Translations under genes and position numbers: made by a program
The notes under the pieces: generated by a model
Seen by the model: only the letters and a program-made list of their open reading frames with translations
The model's database searches: none
What the model was told of the DNA's origin: nothing
Shown: positions 16,308-25,241 of the stretch, one piece after another
Layout: every line of letters begins with the position of its first letter
How positions within the stretch are numbered: the stretch's first letter is position 1
NCBI GenBank assembly: GCA_017443145.1
Contig: JAFSPA010000021.1
Coordinates: 1 to 64,000, forward strand
Length of the DNA stretch: 64,000 nucleotides
Direction of reading: 5' to 3'
Source: Paludibacteraceae bacterium
GTDB taxonomy: Bacteria > Bacteroidota > Bacteroidia > Bacteroidales > Paludibacteraceae

Positions 16308-18830
16308 GTGAAAAAGTGTTTATTGTTCATAGGGCTTATTGTGCTGCAGATGTCGGTGATGGCGTCGTCGCCGGATTCGTTGCGTTTGGACAGCGCGCAG
16401 CAGGCTTTGTTGGACAGTATAGACAGGTTGTTCACTATTCAGGAAGTGGTTGTGACGGCAGAGGAGACGACAGGACGAAGTAGTGCGTCTGTGATCAGTA
16501 AGGAAGCAATGGAGCACCTGCAGCCGTCATCGTTTACGGATATTACGAACATGCTTCCAGGTGCATCGGTTAAGGACCCGAAGTTAACTAACAGTAACAC
16601 CATTCACTTGCGTGAGGCGGGTGACGGCACAACGGATGAGGACTATTCTACCGGTTCGTTAGGTACGGGTTTTGTGATAGACGGAGCGCCGATATCGACG
16701 GATGCGAACATGCAATATATCCAAAGCGGTAACAGTTCGCAGGACGCAGCCAGGCAGACGGTCAATAAGGGTGTCGATATGCGTACTATCTCAACGGATG
16801 ATATTGAGAAAGTGGAGATTATTCGCGGTATAGCCAATGCCGAATACGGCGATATCACGTCGGGCGTGGTGAAGATAGAGCGTAGCATCAAACCCACACC
16901 GTTTAAAGCACGTTTTAAGGCAGACGGGTTCAGTAAGTTGGTGTATGTAGGTAAAGGTTTTGAGGTGAACCGCAAGTCGCAAGCCGAAAATGCTAATCCG
17001 ACGACGATCTATGTGGGGGTTGATTACTTGAGTGCAAAGAATGACCCGACGAACACATTAGAGAACTACCGCCGTATCAATGCTTCGGTGCGCTTGCTGC
17101 AACGGTGGACCGTAGGGGACTATAATATCCGTTGGCAGGCGAATGCAGACTATTCCGGCAATATCGACACGGACAAGAATGACCCGGATATCCACTTGAC
17201 CAAAGAGGACTCGTATCGTAGTGAGTTACACAAGATAGGCTTGTCGAACACGCTCAACTGGAGCGATAAGAAACGAGACTGGTGGGCTGCGTCGCTATTA
17301 GCGAATATCTCCGGCGAGATCAGTACGATTACGCAGACTAAGTTCGTGCAGTTGACCACGCCTGTACAACCGGTGTTGGATAATATGTCGGAAGGCAATA
17401 AGGATGCCGAGCTGCTGCCGTCGAAGTATGTGGCGAACCATCGTGTAGAAGGTCGCCCGTTAAGTGTTTTTATTCGTCCGAAAGCATCGTTTACCTTCAA
17501 TACCTGGAAATTCGAACACAAGGCGGATGCGGGTATTGAATGGAAGTACAACAAGAACTTCGGTCGCGGACAGATTTACGATTTGGCTCGTCCGTTAAGT
17601 TACACAACTAACTTGCGTCCTCGGGCGTATTACGATATCCCGGCGACTAACCAACTGGCGTGGTATGTGCAGGACGATATACATGTGTGGCGCATCGATT
17701 TAGGTGTCGGTTTGCGAGGCACTTCTTTGCTAGGGATAGGCAAGGGATACGCTATGTATAACAAGTGTTATTTGGACCCGCGTGTGAACCTCAGTTACAC
17801 GCAGCCTGTCAAAGGCGGCAAGTTAACTTTTGCCGGTGCGTTTGGCATTCATACGAAGATGCCGACGTTGCTGCAACTCTATCCGAACTTACTATACGAG
17901 GACCTGAAAGCGCCGGACCAAGCATTGGTTGTGGGAGCAAAGAGTATCAATGTTCATACGCATATCATTGACCCGACGAACAAAGACCTGCGTCCTGCGC
18001 GCAACATGAAGTGGGAAGTGCGTTTTGGTGGAGATATCAGTAAGCATAAGTTCAGTGTGACCTATTTCCAAGAGTCGATGACGGACGGTTTCCGTACTTG
18101 GCGCGAATGTGTGGCGTACACGTATCCGATTACGACAGCCGGCGTGACGACTAACTACACGAAGTTGCTGCTTTATCCGATGACGACGAACGGTAGTAGT
18201 ATCAAGAAACAAGGTGTGGAGTGGCAGTACCAGAGTCCTCGTATTAAGGCTATCTGCACACGGTTCACCATCAACGGCGCCTGGCTGCGTACCGAGTATC
18301 AGAACAGTCAGGCGATGTTCTCCACCGATAAGCTGACGCAGACGATAGGTACGACGGCGGTAAAGGATCTGTATATCGGTCTATACGATTGGAACGACGG
18401 CTCGATACGTGAGAACGTGAATACGAATATCATCGCCGATGTATATATCCAACGTATTGGTCTGACTGTGAGCGCAACGTTTGAGTTGAGTTGGTTCACG
18501 GCGACGCAGACGATGTGGAAGAATGGTGTTCCGACGGCGTATATGTCTGCCGCGGACGGTGAGTTACATCCTTATACGACTGCCTCACAGCAAGATACGT
18601 ATCTGCAGTGGTTGACGTTTAAGTACAACAACGACGTTTTCAGCCGTAAAGTGGTGCCGTTTGCCGGATACCTTAACCTGCGTGTTCAGAAGACCGTCAC
18701 CAAGTACGCAACGGTGGCGCTGTACGTAAATAAACTGCTCGATTACTTACCCGATTACGAGGTGGATGGTGTTCTTATTCACCGTAGTGCCAGCCCGTAT
18801 TTCGGTATGGAGATAAATTTGACGATATGA
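16308..18830 (+). CDS. TonB-dependent receptor
   Basis: An 840-residue receptor starting at GTG 16308, with signal peptide VKKCLLFIGLIVLQMSVMA. The plug domain (residues ~45-200) is clear: FTIQEVVVTAEE (TonB-box region), ISKEAMEHLQPSSFTDITNMLPG, TGFVIDGAPI and IEKVEIIRGIANAEYGDITSGVVKI. A long barrel follows, ending in a terminal aromatic strand (SPYFGMEINLTI). The start rests on the promoter, and the mRNA may be leaderless. It overlaps the next gene by 4 bases and forms an operon with a lipoprotein and a second barrel. This trio is a recurrent Bacteroidetes arrangement as far as I know. The substrate is unknown. Confidence 0.85.
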   Translation: MKKCLLFIGLIVLQMSVMASSPDSLRLDSAQQALLDSIDRLFTIQEVVVTAEETTGRSSASVISKEAMEHLQPSSFTDITNMLPGASVKDPKLTNSNTIHLREAGDGTTDEDYSTGSLGTGFVIDGAPISTDANMQYIQSGNSSQDAARQTVNKGVDMRTISTDDIEKVEIIRGIANAEYGDITSGVVKIERSIKPTPFKARFKADGFSKLVYVGKGFEVNRKSQAENANPTTIYVGVDYLSAKNDPTNTLENYRRINASVRLLQRWTVGDYNIRWQANADYSGNIDTDKNDPDIHLTKEDSYRSELHKIGLSNTLNWSDKKRDWWAASLLANISGEISTITQTKFVQLTTPVQPVLDNMSEGNKDAELLPSKYVANHRVEGRPLSVFIRPKASFTFNTWKFEHKADAGIEWKYNKNFGRGQIYDLARPLSYTTNLRPRAYYDIPATNQLAWYVQDDIHVWRIDLGVGLRGTSLLGIGKGYAMYNKCYLDPRVNLSYTQPVKGGKLTFAGAFGIHTKMPTLLQLYPNLLYEDLKAPDQALVVGAKSINVHTHIIDPTNKDLRPARNMKWEVRFGGDISKHKFSVTYFQESMTDGFRTWRECVAYTYPITTAGVTTNYTKLLLYPMTTNGSSIKKQGVEWQYQSPRIKAICTRFTINGAWLRTEYQNSQAMFSTDKLTQTIGTTAVKDLYIGLYDWNDGSIRENVNTNIIADVYIQRIGLTVSATFELSWFTATQTMWKNGVPTAYMSAADGELHPYTTASQQDTYLQWLTFKYNNDVFSRKVVPFAGYLNLRVQKTVTKYATVALYVNKLLDYLPDYEVDGVLIHRSASPYFGMEINLTI

Positions 18831-20044
18831 GACAAAGTATAGTTATAGTTCTGGGCCTGTTGTTCATGGCTTTCACGGGTTGCACAGCTATCTGCCCGAT
18901 AGAGGATGCAAGCGCGCTACATGTGGTAGTGCATCTGCCCAAACCGTGCCAGACGACGGATGTTTTGCTGACGATAGAAGACCGTAATATGGGCCTCAAG
19001 AAGCAGTTTAATAGCGTCACTAATCTGGGCGACACTTGCTTGCAGTTCGACTTGTCGTTGCAGGCAGGCTATTACGACTGTAATTTCGAGGCTACAGGAC
19101 AGGTGAGTGCGAACTACACGTATTCGCTTCGTGCTTACGAGAAGGGCGTGACATTGGCTGATGAGAAGACGGTTCACCTCAAGGCATTCGTCATTCGCAA
19201 GAGCAGCGATTTTGTGCTGGCTGAGGTGTTCTTCACCGGCACACAGACGCCGGAGGGTAAGAACTACGTCGGCGATAAGTACTTCGTGCTGGTTAATAAC
19301 TCCCAGGATACATTGTACGCAGATAGTCTGGTGTTGGTGGAGAGTAAGTATAAGAACACCAAGAAGTTCGTCGTGACGCCGGATATCATGGCAACAGATA
19401 TGGCCGTGGATGCTATTTATCGCGTTCCGGGTGACGGCAAAACCTTCCCTGTAGCACCGGGCGAGCCGTTCCTTATAGTAGATAATGCGATGGACCACCG
19501 CACGATGAATAGTAACTCATTTGACTTGAGCAAGGCGAATGTGGAGTGGTACGACGTGAGCACGAGTGCTACGGTGACCGATATAGATAACCCCGATGTG
19601 CCTAATATGGAGAAGATTTACTGCTACACACTCACTATCTGGGTGCCGAATAATCAGGGCAACACAACCTTTGCTATCGGTCGTATGCCATCTGATCTGA
19701 CCGCGGAGCAGTACTTGAAAGATTACCGCTATGACTACGATTATATCACCGTTACGCAAGCCGGTACGTTTGAGATGTCGGGTAGTGCGTACCGTTTCCC
19801 GAACGACTGGATTATCGATGCGGTAAATATGTGTCCGCATAGTGATTACGAATGGTTGAGTGTGCACGAGAGTCTCGATGCAGGTTTTGCGTACGTGGCT
19901 GAGACGGGCAGCGACAAGACACGTTTCGGTAAGAGCGTACGACGCAAGAGTAGTTCGGGAGGTCTATTCCTGATTGACACGAATAACTCGTCAGAGGACT
20001 TCCTTATGGCGCAAACAGCTAACCCGCATTTTTGGAAAAAATGA
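18827..20044 (+). CDS. DUF4876-like surface lipoprotein
   Basis: A 405-residue lipoprotein: the signal MRQSIVIVLGLLFMAFTGC ends in the lipobox FTGC. The mature part is beta-rich, with an N-terminal Ig-like segment (residues ~30-120) and a larger domain with FVLAEVFFTGTQTPEGKNYVGDKYF and YFVLVNNSQDTLYADSLVLVESKY, which recalls a lamin-tail-like or DUF4876 fold. The name is from memory of receptor-linked Bacteroidetes families. It lies between the receptor and a small barrel, with ATGA-type overlaps on both sides. It probably works at the cell surface as a ligand-binding partner of the receptor. Confidence 0.7.
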   Translation: MRQSIVIVLGLLFMAFTGCTAICPIEDASALHVVVHLPKPCQTTDVLLTIEDRNMGLKKQFNSVTNLGDTCLQFDLSLQAGYYDCNFEATGQVSANYTYSLRAYEKGVTLADEKTVHLKAFVIRKSSDFVLAEVFFTGTQTPEGKNYVGDKYFVLVNNSQDTLYADSLVLVESKYKNTKKFVVTPDIMATDMAVDAIYRVPGDGKTFPVAPGEPFLIVDNAMDHRTMNSNSFDLSKANVEWYDVSTSATVTDIDNPDVPNMEKIYCYTLTIWVPNNQGNTTFAIGRMPSDLTAEQYLKDYRYDYDYITVTQAGTFEMSGSAYRFPNDWIIDAVNMCPHSDYEWLSVHESLDAGFAYVAETGSDKTRFGKSVRRKSSSGGLFLIDTNNSSEDFLMAQTANPHFWKK

Positions 20045-21255
20045 ACATATTAGGTCTTCTGCTCATAGTAACTCAACTCGTCACGGATGCTCCGTCCACG
20101 GAAGTTTATCTGACCGGCACGTACGGCCAGAGCACCTATGCTATTGATGGTGACCGGAACGGAGGCTTCAGCGTGCAGGCTAATTCGATATTCGACATTG
20201 ATTCGGTTCACCGCGTCTTTGGCGAGGCGTCTTATACATGGAATCAGAGCCACGGCAATCGATTTGTGGAGAATGCCGATTACGATATCCTTTCGCCCTA
20301 TCTAACCGTGGATACGGTGGGTGGTGGTATGCGCACGGAGACGTATTTCTTCCGTGGTGGGTATCGTATGAATATGCATAACGTGGTCTGGTACACAGCG
20401 CTGCAGTTCCGTGCCCTGCAGAGTTATCGGGCTGTCGATCCGCGTCCGAAGAATAAGGTGGCAGACCTGCGCTTCGAAGCAGGAGTAGGGTACACAAATA
20501 ACACCTATTCTTGGCTGGTGGCAGGCGAGATAGGGCGTTATAAGCAGAATAACGACATTAAGTTCTACAGCGAGTTAGGCGAGAGTCAGATTTACCACCT
20601 CGTTGGCCCAGGAACGGCTTATACGCGCTTCTCAGGCAATAAGAAAGAGAGCTACTACCACGGTTTGACGGCTAGCGCAACAGTGGCAATGATGCCGCAT
20701 GACCAAGGCTGGCTTGCAGAGGTGGACTATCAGTATCTGCGTGTGACGAAGGAATTACATGATAACACGTTTGTGCCTATCGGCCGTATCCAAACGCATG
20801 CGGTGGAGGGCGCCTTTGGCTATGTGGCATCGTCTTGGCAGGCAGTATTGCTCGGTGGAATATTCTTCCGACGCGGCGCGCAGTATATCTACGGCGAGGC
20901 GGTGAATAACTCCTATGAGTTCTTGACGCTGCAGCATAACTTCGCTGAGAACGGTTGGCATATAGGTGCAGAGGGCAATTACAACTTGGAGTTGCCGATA
21001 GGAGAGATGACGTTTAATGCCGCAATTGATTATAATGAGAGTAACACCGCCAGCCTTGACCCGGAACCTCGTTGGAAGGAATTATATGGTATGCTGACCG
21101 AAGATGTAGTATCTGCCTCTGCATCTGTTCGCTATGCGTTTCCGATCAAAGGTCGTTTCTCCTGGTTCTTTGAACCCGCAGCGGACTACTGCTACTATAC
21201 GAATACGACCCGCCAGTCTTGGCAGGTCGCACTCCATGCGGGAATAGTCTTCTGA
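20041..21255 (+). CDS. outer-membrane beta-barrel protein of the receptor operon
   Basis: A 404-residue protein starting at ATG 20041, which overlaps the stop of the lipoprotein gene. It has a short hydrophobic leader (MNILGLLLIVTQLVTDA), then strands rich in Tyr, Trp and Gly (VYLTGTYGQSTYAIDGDRNGGFSVQANSIF, YFFRGGYRMNMHNVVWYTALQF), ending WQVALHAGIVF with a terminal Phe as in outer-membrane proteins. It resembles the family annotated as DUF6850 outer membrane beta-barrel (name from memory). It ends directly against the convergent gene at 21256 with no terminator between them. Confidence 0.72.
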   Translation: MNILGLLLIVTQLVTDAPSTEVYLTGTYGQSTYAIDGDRNGGFSVQANSIFDIDSVHRVFGEASYTWNQSHGNRFVENADYDILSPYLTVDTVGGGMRTETYFFRGGYRMNMHNVVWYTALQFRALQSYRAVDPRPKNKVADLRFEAGVGYTNNTYSWLVAGEIGRYKQNNDIKFYSELGESQIYHLVGPGTAYTRFSGNKKESYYHGLTASATVAMMPHDQGWLAEVDYQYLRVTKELHDNTFVPIGRIQTHAVEGAFGYVASSWQAVLLGGIFFRRGAQYIYGEAVNNSYEFLTLQHNFAENGWHIGAEGNYNLELPIGEMTFNAAIDYNESNTASLDPEPRWKELYGMLTEDVVSASASVRYAFPIKGRFSWFFEPAADYCYYTNTTRQSWQVALHAGIVF

Positions 21256-21684
21256 TTACTCTTCCACAATTGTATATTCGACAGCGTCGATATAGTACTT
21301 CTTAACGGTGGAGCACACGCCGCAGGCTTCTTCACCCTCTTCCTGGTGATGCTCTTCCGCTACTTGCGGTTCAGCCGGCACTTCCATTGCGCGTACTACA
21401 CCGCGCACGCGTACCTTATTATTTACGCACTCGCCCGCGAAGGACTCGAAAGTGGTTGCGTTGGCACGAATGAACTCGCCCTCTTCGCTGCTGCGGAGGA
21501 AAGCTTTCTTACCGCCGTGTTTGCAAAGATGTAAGCATGTACCTTCGACCAAGATGGTGTCGCCAACGAGCGAGTCACCTTGTACAAATACTTCATCCAC
21601 CGAATAAACGGTTTCAGGAACCTGTTTCTGGCAGGCAGTAAACGCTACCAGCGCCACTGCCAAAATCATCAATACTTTCTTCAT
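21256..21684 (-). CDS. small OB-fold-like lipoprotein
   Basis: A 142-residue lipoprotein with signal MKKVLMILAVALVAFTAC (lipobox FTAC). The mature part (VYSVDEVFVQGDSLVGDTILVEGTCLHLCKHGGKKAFL, then a strand-rich stretch with VRVRGVVRAM) looks like a small five-stranded OB-type domain as seen in other Bacteroidetes lipoproteins. It contains several Cys (CLHLCKHGG and CGVC) and a His/Glu-rich segment (EEHHQEEGEEACGVC), so it could bind metal. Its ATG overlaps the stop of the larger secreted protein gene by 3 bases, so they are co-transcribed. Confidence 0.7.
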   Translation of the reverse strand: MKKVLMILAVALVAFTACQKQVPETVYSVDEVFVQGDSLVGDTILVEGTCLHLCKHGGKKAFLRSSEEGEFIRANATTFESFAGECVNNKVRVRGVVRAMEVPAEPQVAEEHHQEEGEEACGVCSTVKKYYIDAVEYTIVEE

Positions 21685-23330
21685 AATTTTTGTCCTAAGA
21701 TTGAAAATTCTTTATTATTTTTTATAATTACAATTTGTCCATTTCGGAGAATCTTGAGGGATTCGTTTTTTGATTGTTGTACATTCGCTATGTTCGTAAT
21801 ACCTTCACTAAGATGAAAAGAGACCAACGTGTTATACCAAAGTCCTGGCACATTAAGAGTTTGTTTAAGTACAGTAAAATCTTGCCCTCCTTTGGCTCGC
21901 AAAGCTAATAGCACTTGCCCATTAAGCGATGTTGCATAGACGACTGTCGACATACCTCCACCTGTGGCTAGACTATGAACTCCTAGTTGTGTCAATTCTC
22001 TATTGTAGATTATCTGACGGATATTACCAAAGAGATAGTTATATACATAGAGCGAGTCGCCATATTCCACTATGCCTTGGTTAATGTTCAGCGTTTTATC
22101 ACCTATTACGGATGCTTTTTGTAATGAGCCATCAGTTGTGCTAAAAGCATATATATAGCCATCATTCATTGTACTCAGTTGTGTGCCACCACTATGGATA
22201 GTATCGTTGTTGAATACGATAGCACCTTGCATACAACCTGTTGTATATAGTCTTGTACCATCTTTAGATAACGCAGTCTGATATAGATTGTTTCCTTGTC
22301 TTTCGTTGTATCGAATAATAGGCATAGCACTCAACCAGCGAGCCGTTAAGTCAGTAGTTAGACATACGTTGATGACGCACAGCTCTTTAATGTCTACCTG
22401 TTTGTCATCAATTTTTAAAGTAGCATGATCTTCTGCTTTGGCTAAACCCGTGAGATATAGTGTATTATCGCGGTAAACCATGCAATTTGCCTTATCTGTT
22501 AGAATGGTGCCATCGCTAGCAATATGTGAGATATATTTGAGATCTGAATCAAGCTTAATTACGAAACCATTGTATCGTCCATTTGTGGTAGTCCCATCCC
22601 AATCTGGCTGTGCACGAGCGTAAAGAGTGTCCTCACCTAATGCCATGTTTAGAGACTGGGATCCTGCAATATAAATGTGACCATTGACATCCTCCGTGGC
22701 CGCCGACCAGGAGAACGCATCGGTGGTGGAACCAGTCCCCTTTGCGGCCTTTTCCGAGCTACACCACATATCTTTAATAGTAGCGATTTTACCATCCTTA
22801 TCAACTCGTAACAAAACAGGCTGATAGATTCGCGCTCCGGGATATTCTAACGACCGACTATATCCAGCACCGGTAGCATCCACAATTTTATAGATTGGTG
22901 ATGAAACCCCATCTTGTTTATTGTGCTCACTATGACGGAATTTCAACGCGAGCACTGCGCCTCCGTCTGAGGTCAATGTTACAGCGCTTTGACTATCGCT
23001 CACATCGCCGTCTTCACTATGTATGGCCCACAATACTTCCCCATTCTTATCTAACTTAGCCAAAATGAAGTTCTTATTATAACCATTTGATGTGCCACCA
23101 TATTCGGCACCCTTGTATTGTTGCCCGCCGAGCACACCATAATCATCTGCGTATAACGAACCATAATTGCCAAATACCAAGGCAGAACTATCAGCATAGA
23201 AAGCAGCATATTGAATATTGGTTTGTGATTTGGTCGTTTCCGTAGCCGAAAGGGTAGTGAGCCAATCAAATTTCTGCGCTTGTACACTCAGCGCACTTAA
23301 AATAGTCAAAGAAATTAATATTCGTTTCAT
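21681..23330 (-). CDS. secreted beta-propeller-like protein with C-terminal tag
   Basis: A 549-residue protein with signal peptide MKRILISLTILSALSVQAQ. The body has repeated blades such as ILAKLDKNGEVLWAI, VLLRVDKDGKIATI, IYIAGSQSLNMALGEDTLYA and LYTTGCMQGAIVFNNDTI, which recall the bacterial propeller repeats of secreted Bacteroidetes proteins. The last ~26 residues ([17 protein letters not shown]..., then ILGQKL) are the tag shared by six proteins of this window. Export and surface attachment by a type IX-like route is inferred from that tag. The operon continues into the small lipoprotein. It is AT-richer than the flanking receptor operons. Confidence 0.75.
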   Translation of the reverse strand: MKRILISLTILSALSVQAQKFDWLTTLSATETTKSQTNIQYAAFYADSSALVFGNYGSLYADDYGVLGGQQYKGAEYGGTSNGYNKNFILAKLDKNGEVLWAIHSEDGDVSDSQSAVTLTSDGGAVLALKFRHSEHNKQDGVSSPIYKIVDATGAGYSRSLEYPGARIYQPVLLRVDKDGKIATIKDMWCSSEKAAKGTGSTTDAFSWSAATEDVNGHIYIAGSQSLNMALGEDTLYARAQPDWDGTTTNGRYNGFVIKLDSDLKYISHIASDGTILTDKANCMVYRDNTLYLTGLAKAEDHATLKIDDKQVDIKELCVINVCLTTDLTARWLSAMPIIRYNERQGNNLYQTALSKDGTRLYTTGCMQGAIVFNNDTIHSGGTQLSTMNDGYIYAFSTTDGSLQKASVIGDKTLNINQGIVEYGDSLYVYNYLFGNIRQIIYNRELTQLGVHSLATGGGMSTVVYATSLNGQVLLALRAKGGQDFTVLKQTLNVPGLWYNTLVSFHLSEGITNIANVQQSKNESLKILRNGQIVIIKNNKEFSILGQKL

Positions 23331-23352
23331 TTTTTATCACTTAAATCGGGTG

Positions 23353-23384
23353 CAAAAGTACTACTTTTTTTTGAATTGTGCAAA
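23353..23384 (-). promoter_or_regulatory. promoter of the propeller-like protein gene
   Basis: On the minus strand TTTGC (23384-23380) and TACTTTTG (23360-23353). It resembles the divergent promoter at 12872-12903 and is part of the duplicated module. Confidence 0.75.
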
Positions 23385-23449
23385 CTTTATTCTATAAATC
23401 CCCATTTTTAGGTATTGTGTATGTGAGAAAAAAGCAGTACTTTTGCAGC
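23376..23449 (+). repeat. duplicated promoter block, copy 2
   Basis: This is the plus-strand copy of the block at 12880-12807, 73 of 74 bases identical. It carries TACTTTTG at 23438-23445 and drives the LRR protein gene at 23496, here with a leader of about 45 bases, unlike copy 1 where the ATG follows the -7 box almost directly. Confidence 0.9.
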
Positions 23450-23495
23450 GTCAAATGAATAAATATTATAAATATTATTATTAAAGTATTGGCTT

Positions 23496-24947
23496 ATGAA
23501 AAAAATCATTACATTTGTTTGTGCAGTTGTCATGGCCTTAAGCATGCAAGCTGCCGCAATCGACACAATTCAAGTCGATGGTATTAATTATCAATTAAAT
23601 GACAACAATACGGCAACGGTTATTCCTGCCCAATCGCCTGCTACTAAGTACGAGATAGATACTATTGTCATCCCCGTCAATGTGGCCAAAGACGAAACAA
23701 ATTATCCCGTTGTGGAGTTGGCTAAACAGGCTTTTCGTAACTGTACCGCGACATCAATCACATTTGCTAAAGGTAGTAAGGTTACGGAACTAGGTATGCA
23801 AGTTTTTCAGGGTGCGGTGAATCTAGAAACATTGGAATTGCCGGAAGGAATTAAAACCATACCAATGACAGGTATCCATAATGCTGCAGCAGCCAACCCA
23901 ATGAAGATGAAAAATCTAATTTTACCAGCTTCTGTAGATTCAATCGTTCGTATGTCTATTTGTCTACCTCAATTAGAGGTGTTGCGTTTCAAAGGTGCTA
24001 TTCCTCCAAAGATAAATACATTTACTACCGGAAGTGGCTATGTTCAAAATCCTTGGGAGGTGAATAAAGACAATGCCTGCAATACCGCAAAAACAGCCAT
24101 CGTGATCGTTCCTGCTGGTTCGGTGGAAGCATATCGTAATACTCCATGGATTGGTGACTATTTCACAACCATACTTGCGGAAAAAGATACTCTCCTCGCT
24201 GAGGGATTATATTACGAATTGAACAATCTTACACATACTGCTACTCTTATTCCTGCTCAGAATGAAACGGGTAAGTATGAGCAACAATCTGTTCTGGTAC
24301 CAGCTGTTGTGACAAAAGGCGATGCCGTATATCCTGTGGTCGCTTTGGCAAAAGCTGCTTTCCGTTTCAGCACGGTTGCATCTATCGTCTTTGAGGAAAA
24401 TAGTAACGTACGAGAAATTGGTATGCAAGCTTTCCAACGCGCAATCAATCTAAAGGAGTTGGAATTGCCGGAAGGTATAAAACTGATCCCAGTTACTGCT
24501 ATCCACTCGGACCAAGATCCTGCAAAAGAGGCAATGTCGCTTGAGAAACTTGTCTTACCTGCTTCTGTAGATTCCTTAGCAATGATGTCTATTGTGGCTT
24601 CAAGCCTGAAGAGTATTGAGTTCAAAGGCGTTGTTCCTCCGGGATGTTGCCATAAATATATCGCTGCTTCAGATTATTATCAAATGCCATGGATAATTAA
24701 TAATGTACATAAACATTTCACCTCCCAAGAGTGTATGATTATTGTCCCGGATGGAACCTTGTCCATCTATCAGACAGCTCCGGGTATAGGTGACTACTTC
24801 ACTAATATAATAGAGAAAAAGGACGTGCCGACAGCTCTATCCTTTAGTGTGAGCAAAGAAAGCACCGTGAAAGTCATCCGCGAAGGTCAACTCTTCATTA
24901 TCCGTGGTGATAAGATGTATAACGTCGCAGGACAAGAGGTTAGATAG
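23496..24947 (+). CDS. BspA-like leucine-rich repeat surface protein with C-terminal tag
   Basis: A 483-residue protein with signal peptide MKKIITFVCAVVMALSMQAAA. It consists of two tandem copies of a ~220-residue unit (about 22-230 and 231-450). Each has Y(Q/E)LN-NTAT-IPAQ, PVV-LAKAAF or KQAF, an LRR_5-type stretch (NLETLELPEGIKTIP / NLKELELPEGIKLIP), LPASVDS and IVPAG/IVPDG-Y. Such repeats occur in BspA-like adhesins of Bacteroidetes. The C-terminus (KVIREGQLFIIRGDKMY..., AGQEVR) is the shared tag. The role is unknown; surface binding is likely. A strong terminator follows. Confidence 0.82.
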   Translation: MKKIITFVCAVVMALSMQAAAIDTIQVDGINYQLNDNNTATVIPAQSPATKYEIDTIVIPVNVAKDETNYPVVELAKQAFRNCTATSITFAKGSKVTELGMQVFQGAVNLETLELPEGIKTIPMTGIHNAAAANPMKMKNLILPASVDSIVRMSICLPQLEVLRFKGAIPPKINTFTTGSGYVQNPWEVNKDNACNTAKTAIVIVPAGSVEAYRNTPWIGDYFTTILAEKDTLLAEGLYYELNNLTHTATLIPAQNETGKYEQQSVLVPAVVTKGDAVYPVVALAKAAFRFSTVASIVFEENSNVREIGMQAFQRAINLKELELPEGIKLIPVTAIHSDQDPAKEAMSLEKLVLPASVDSLAMMSIVASSLKSIEFKGVVPPGCCHKYIAASDYYQMPWIINNVHKHFTSQECMIIVPDGTLSIYQTAPGIGDYFTNIIEKKDVPTALSFSVSKESTVKVIREGQLFIIRGDKMYNVAGQEVR

Positions 24948-24975
24948 CAATATCCCAATAAATTGGGATGGAATA

Positions 24976-25009
24976 AAAAGTGTAGGTTTCTGCAACAACC
25001 TACACTTTT
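24976..25009. terminator. bidirectional terminator
   Basis: AAAAGTGTAGGTT and AACCTACACTTTT form a perfect 13-bp stem around an 8-base loop, with A and T runs on both sides. It ends the LRR gene on the plus strand and the 44-residue ORF on the minus strand. A smaller hairpin (TCCCAAT/ATTGGGA) lies just before it. Confidence 0.85.
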
Positions 25010-25020
25010 CTTTTCCAAGA

Positions 25021-25155
25021 CTAGCCCAGCCCATTCGATGCCCTTCGCTCGCCCGTGTGACCCGCAAAAGACGGAAAAACCTGCATGTGTAGACTCCCAA
25101 ACTCCAGTGCTGAAACGCTCTTTCCCGCTTGAGTGAAATCCGTTATTTTTGCCAT
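25021..25155 (-). CDS. possible 44-residue small protein
   Basis: ATG 25155 to TAG 25021 encodes 44 residues (MAKITDFTQAGKSVSALEFG..., with ...FPSFAGHTGERRASNGLG at the end). In favour: a good ribosome site (AGGAAG, 5 bases before ATG), the stop 12 bases before a strong terminator, and a promoter-like TTAACTTTTG upstream (about 25188-25179, one base too long). There is no signal peptide or membrane helix, and no family was recognised. A small regulatory RNA with a chance ORF is the main alternative. Confidence 0.4.
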   Translation of the reverse strand: MAKITDFTQAGKSVSALEFGSLHMQVFPSFAGHTGERRASNGLG

Positions 25156-25191
25156 AATATCTTCCTATCTTGCTGCAAAAGTTAATTTTTT

Positions 25192-25222
25192 TTTGACATA
25201 TGCATTTTTTTTTGTACTTTTG
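25192..25222 (+). promoter_or_regulatory. promoter of the hemerythrin-LuxR regulator gene
   Basis: TTTG at 25192-25195 and TACTTTTG at 25215-25222, spacer 19 bases. It rules out the in-frame ATG at 25200 and supports ATG 25242. Confidence 0.75.
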
Positions 25223-25241
25223 CAGCGCAAAATATTACAAT

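Noticed and set aside
24837..25100. 87-residue minus-strand open frame
   Set aside because: It covers the strong bidirectional terminator and the end of the LRR gene; the frame at 25021-25155 fits the local signals better.
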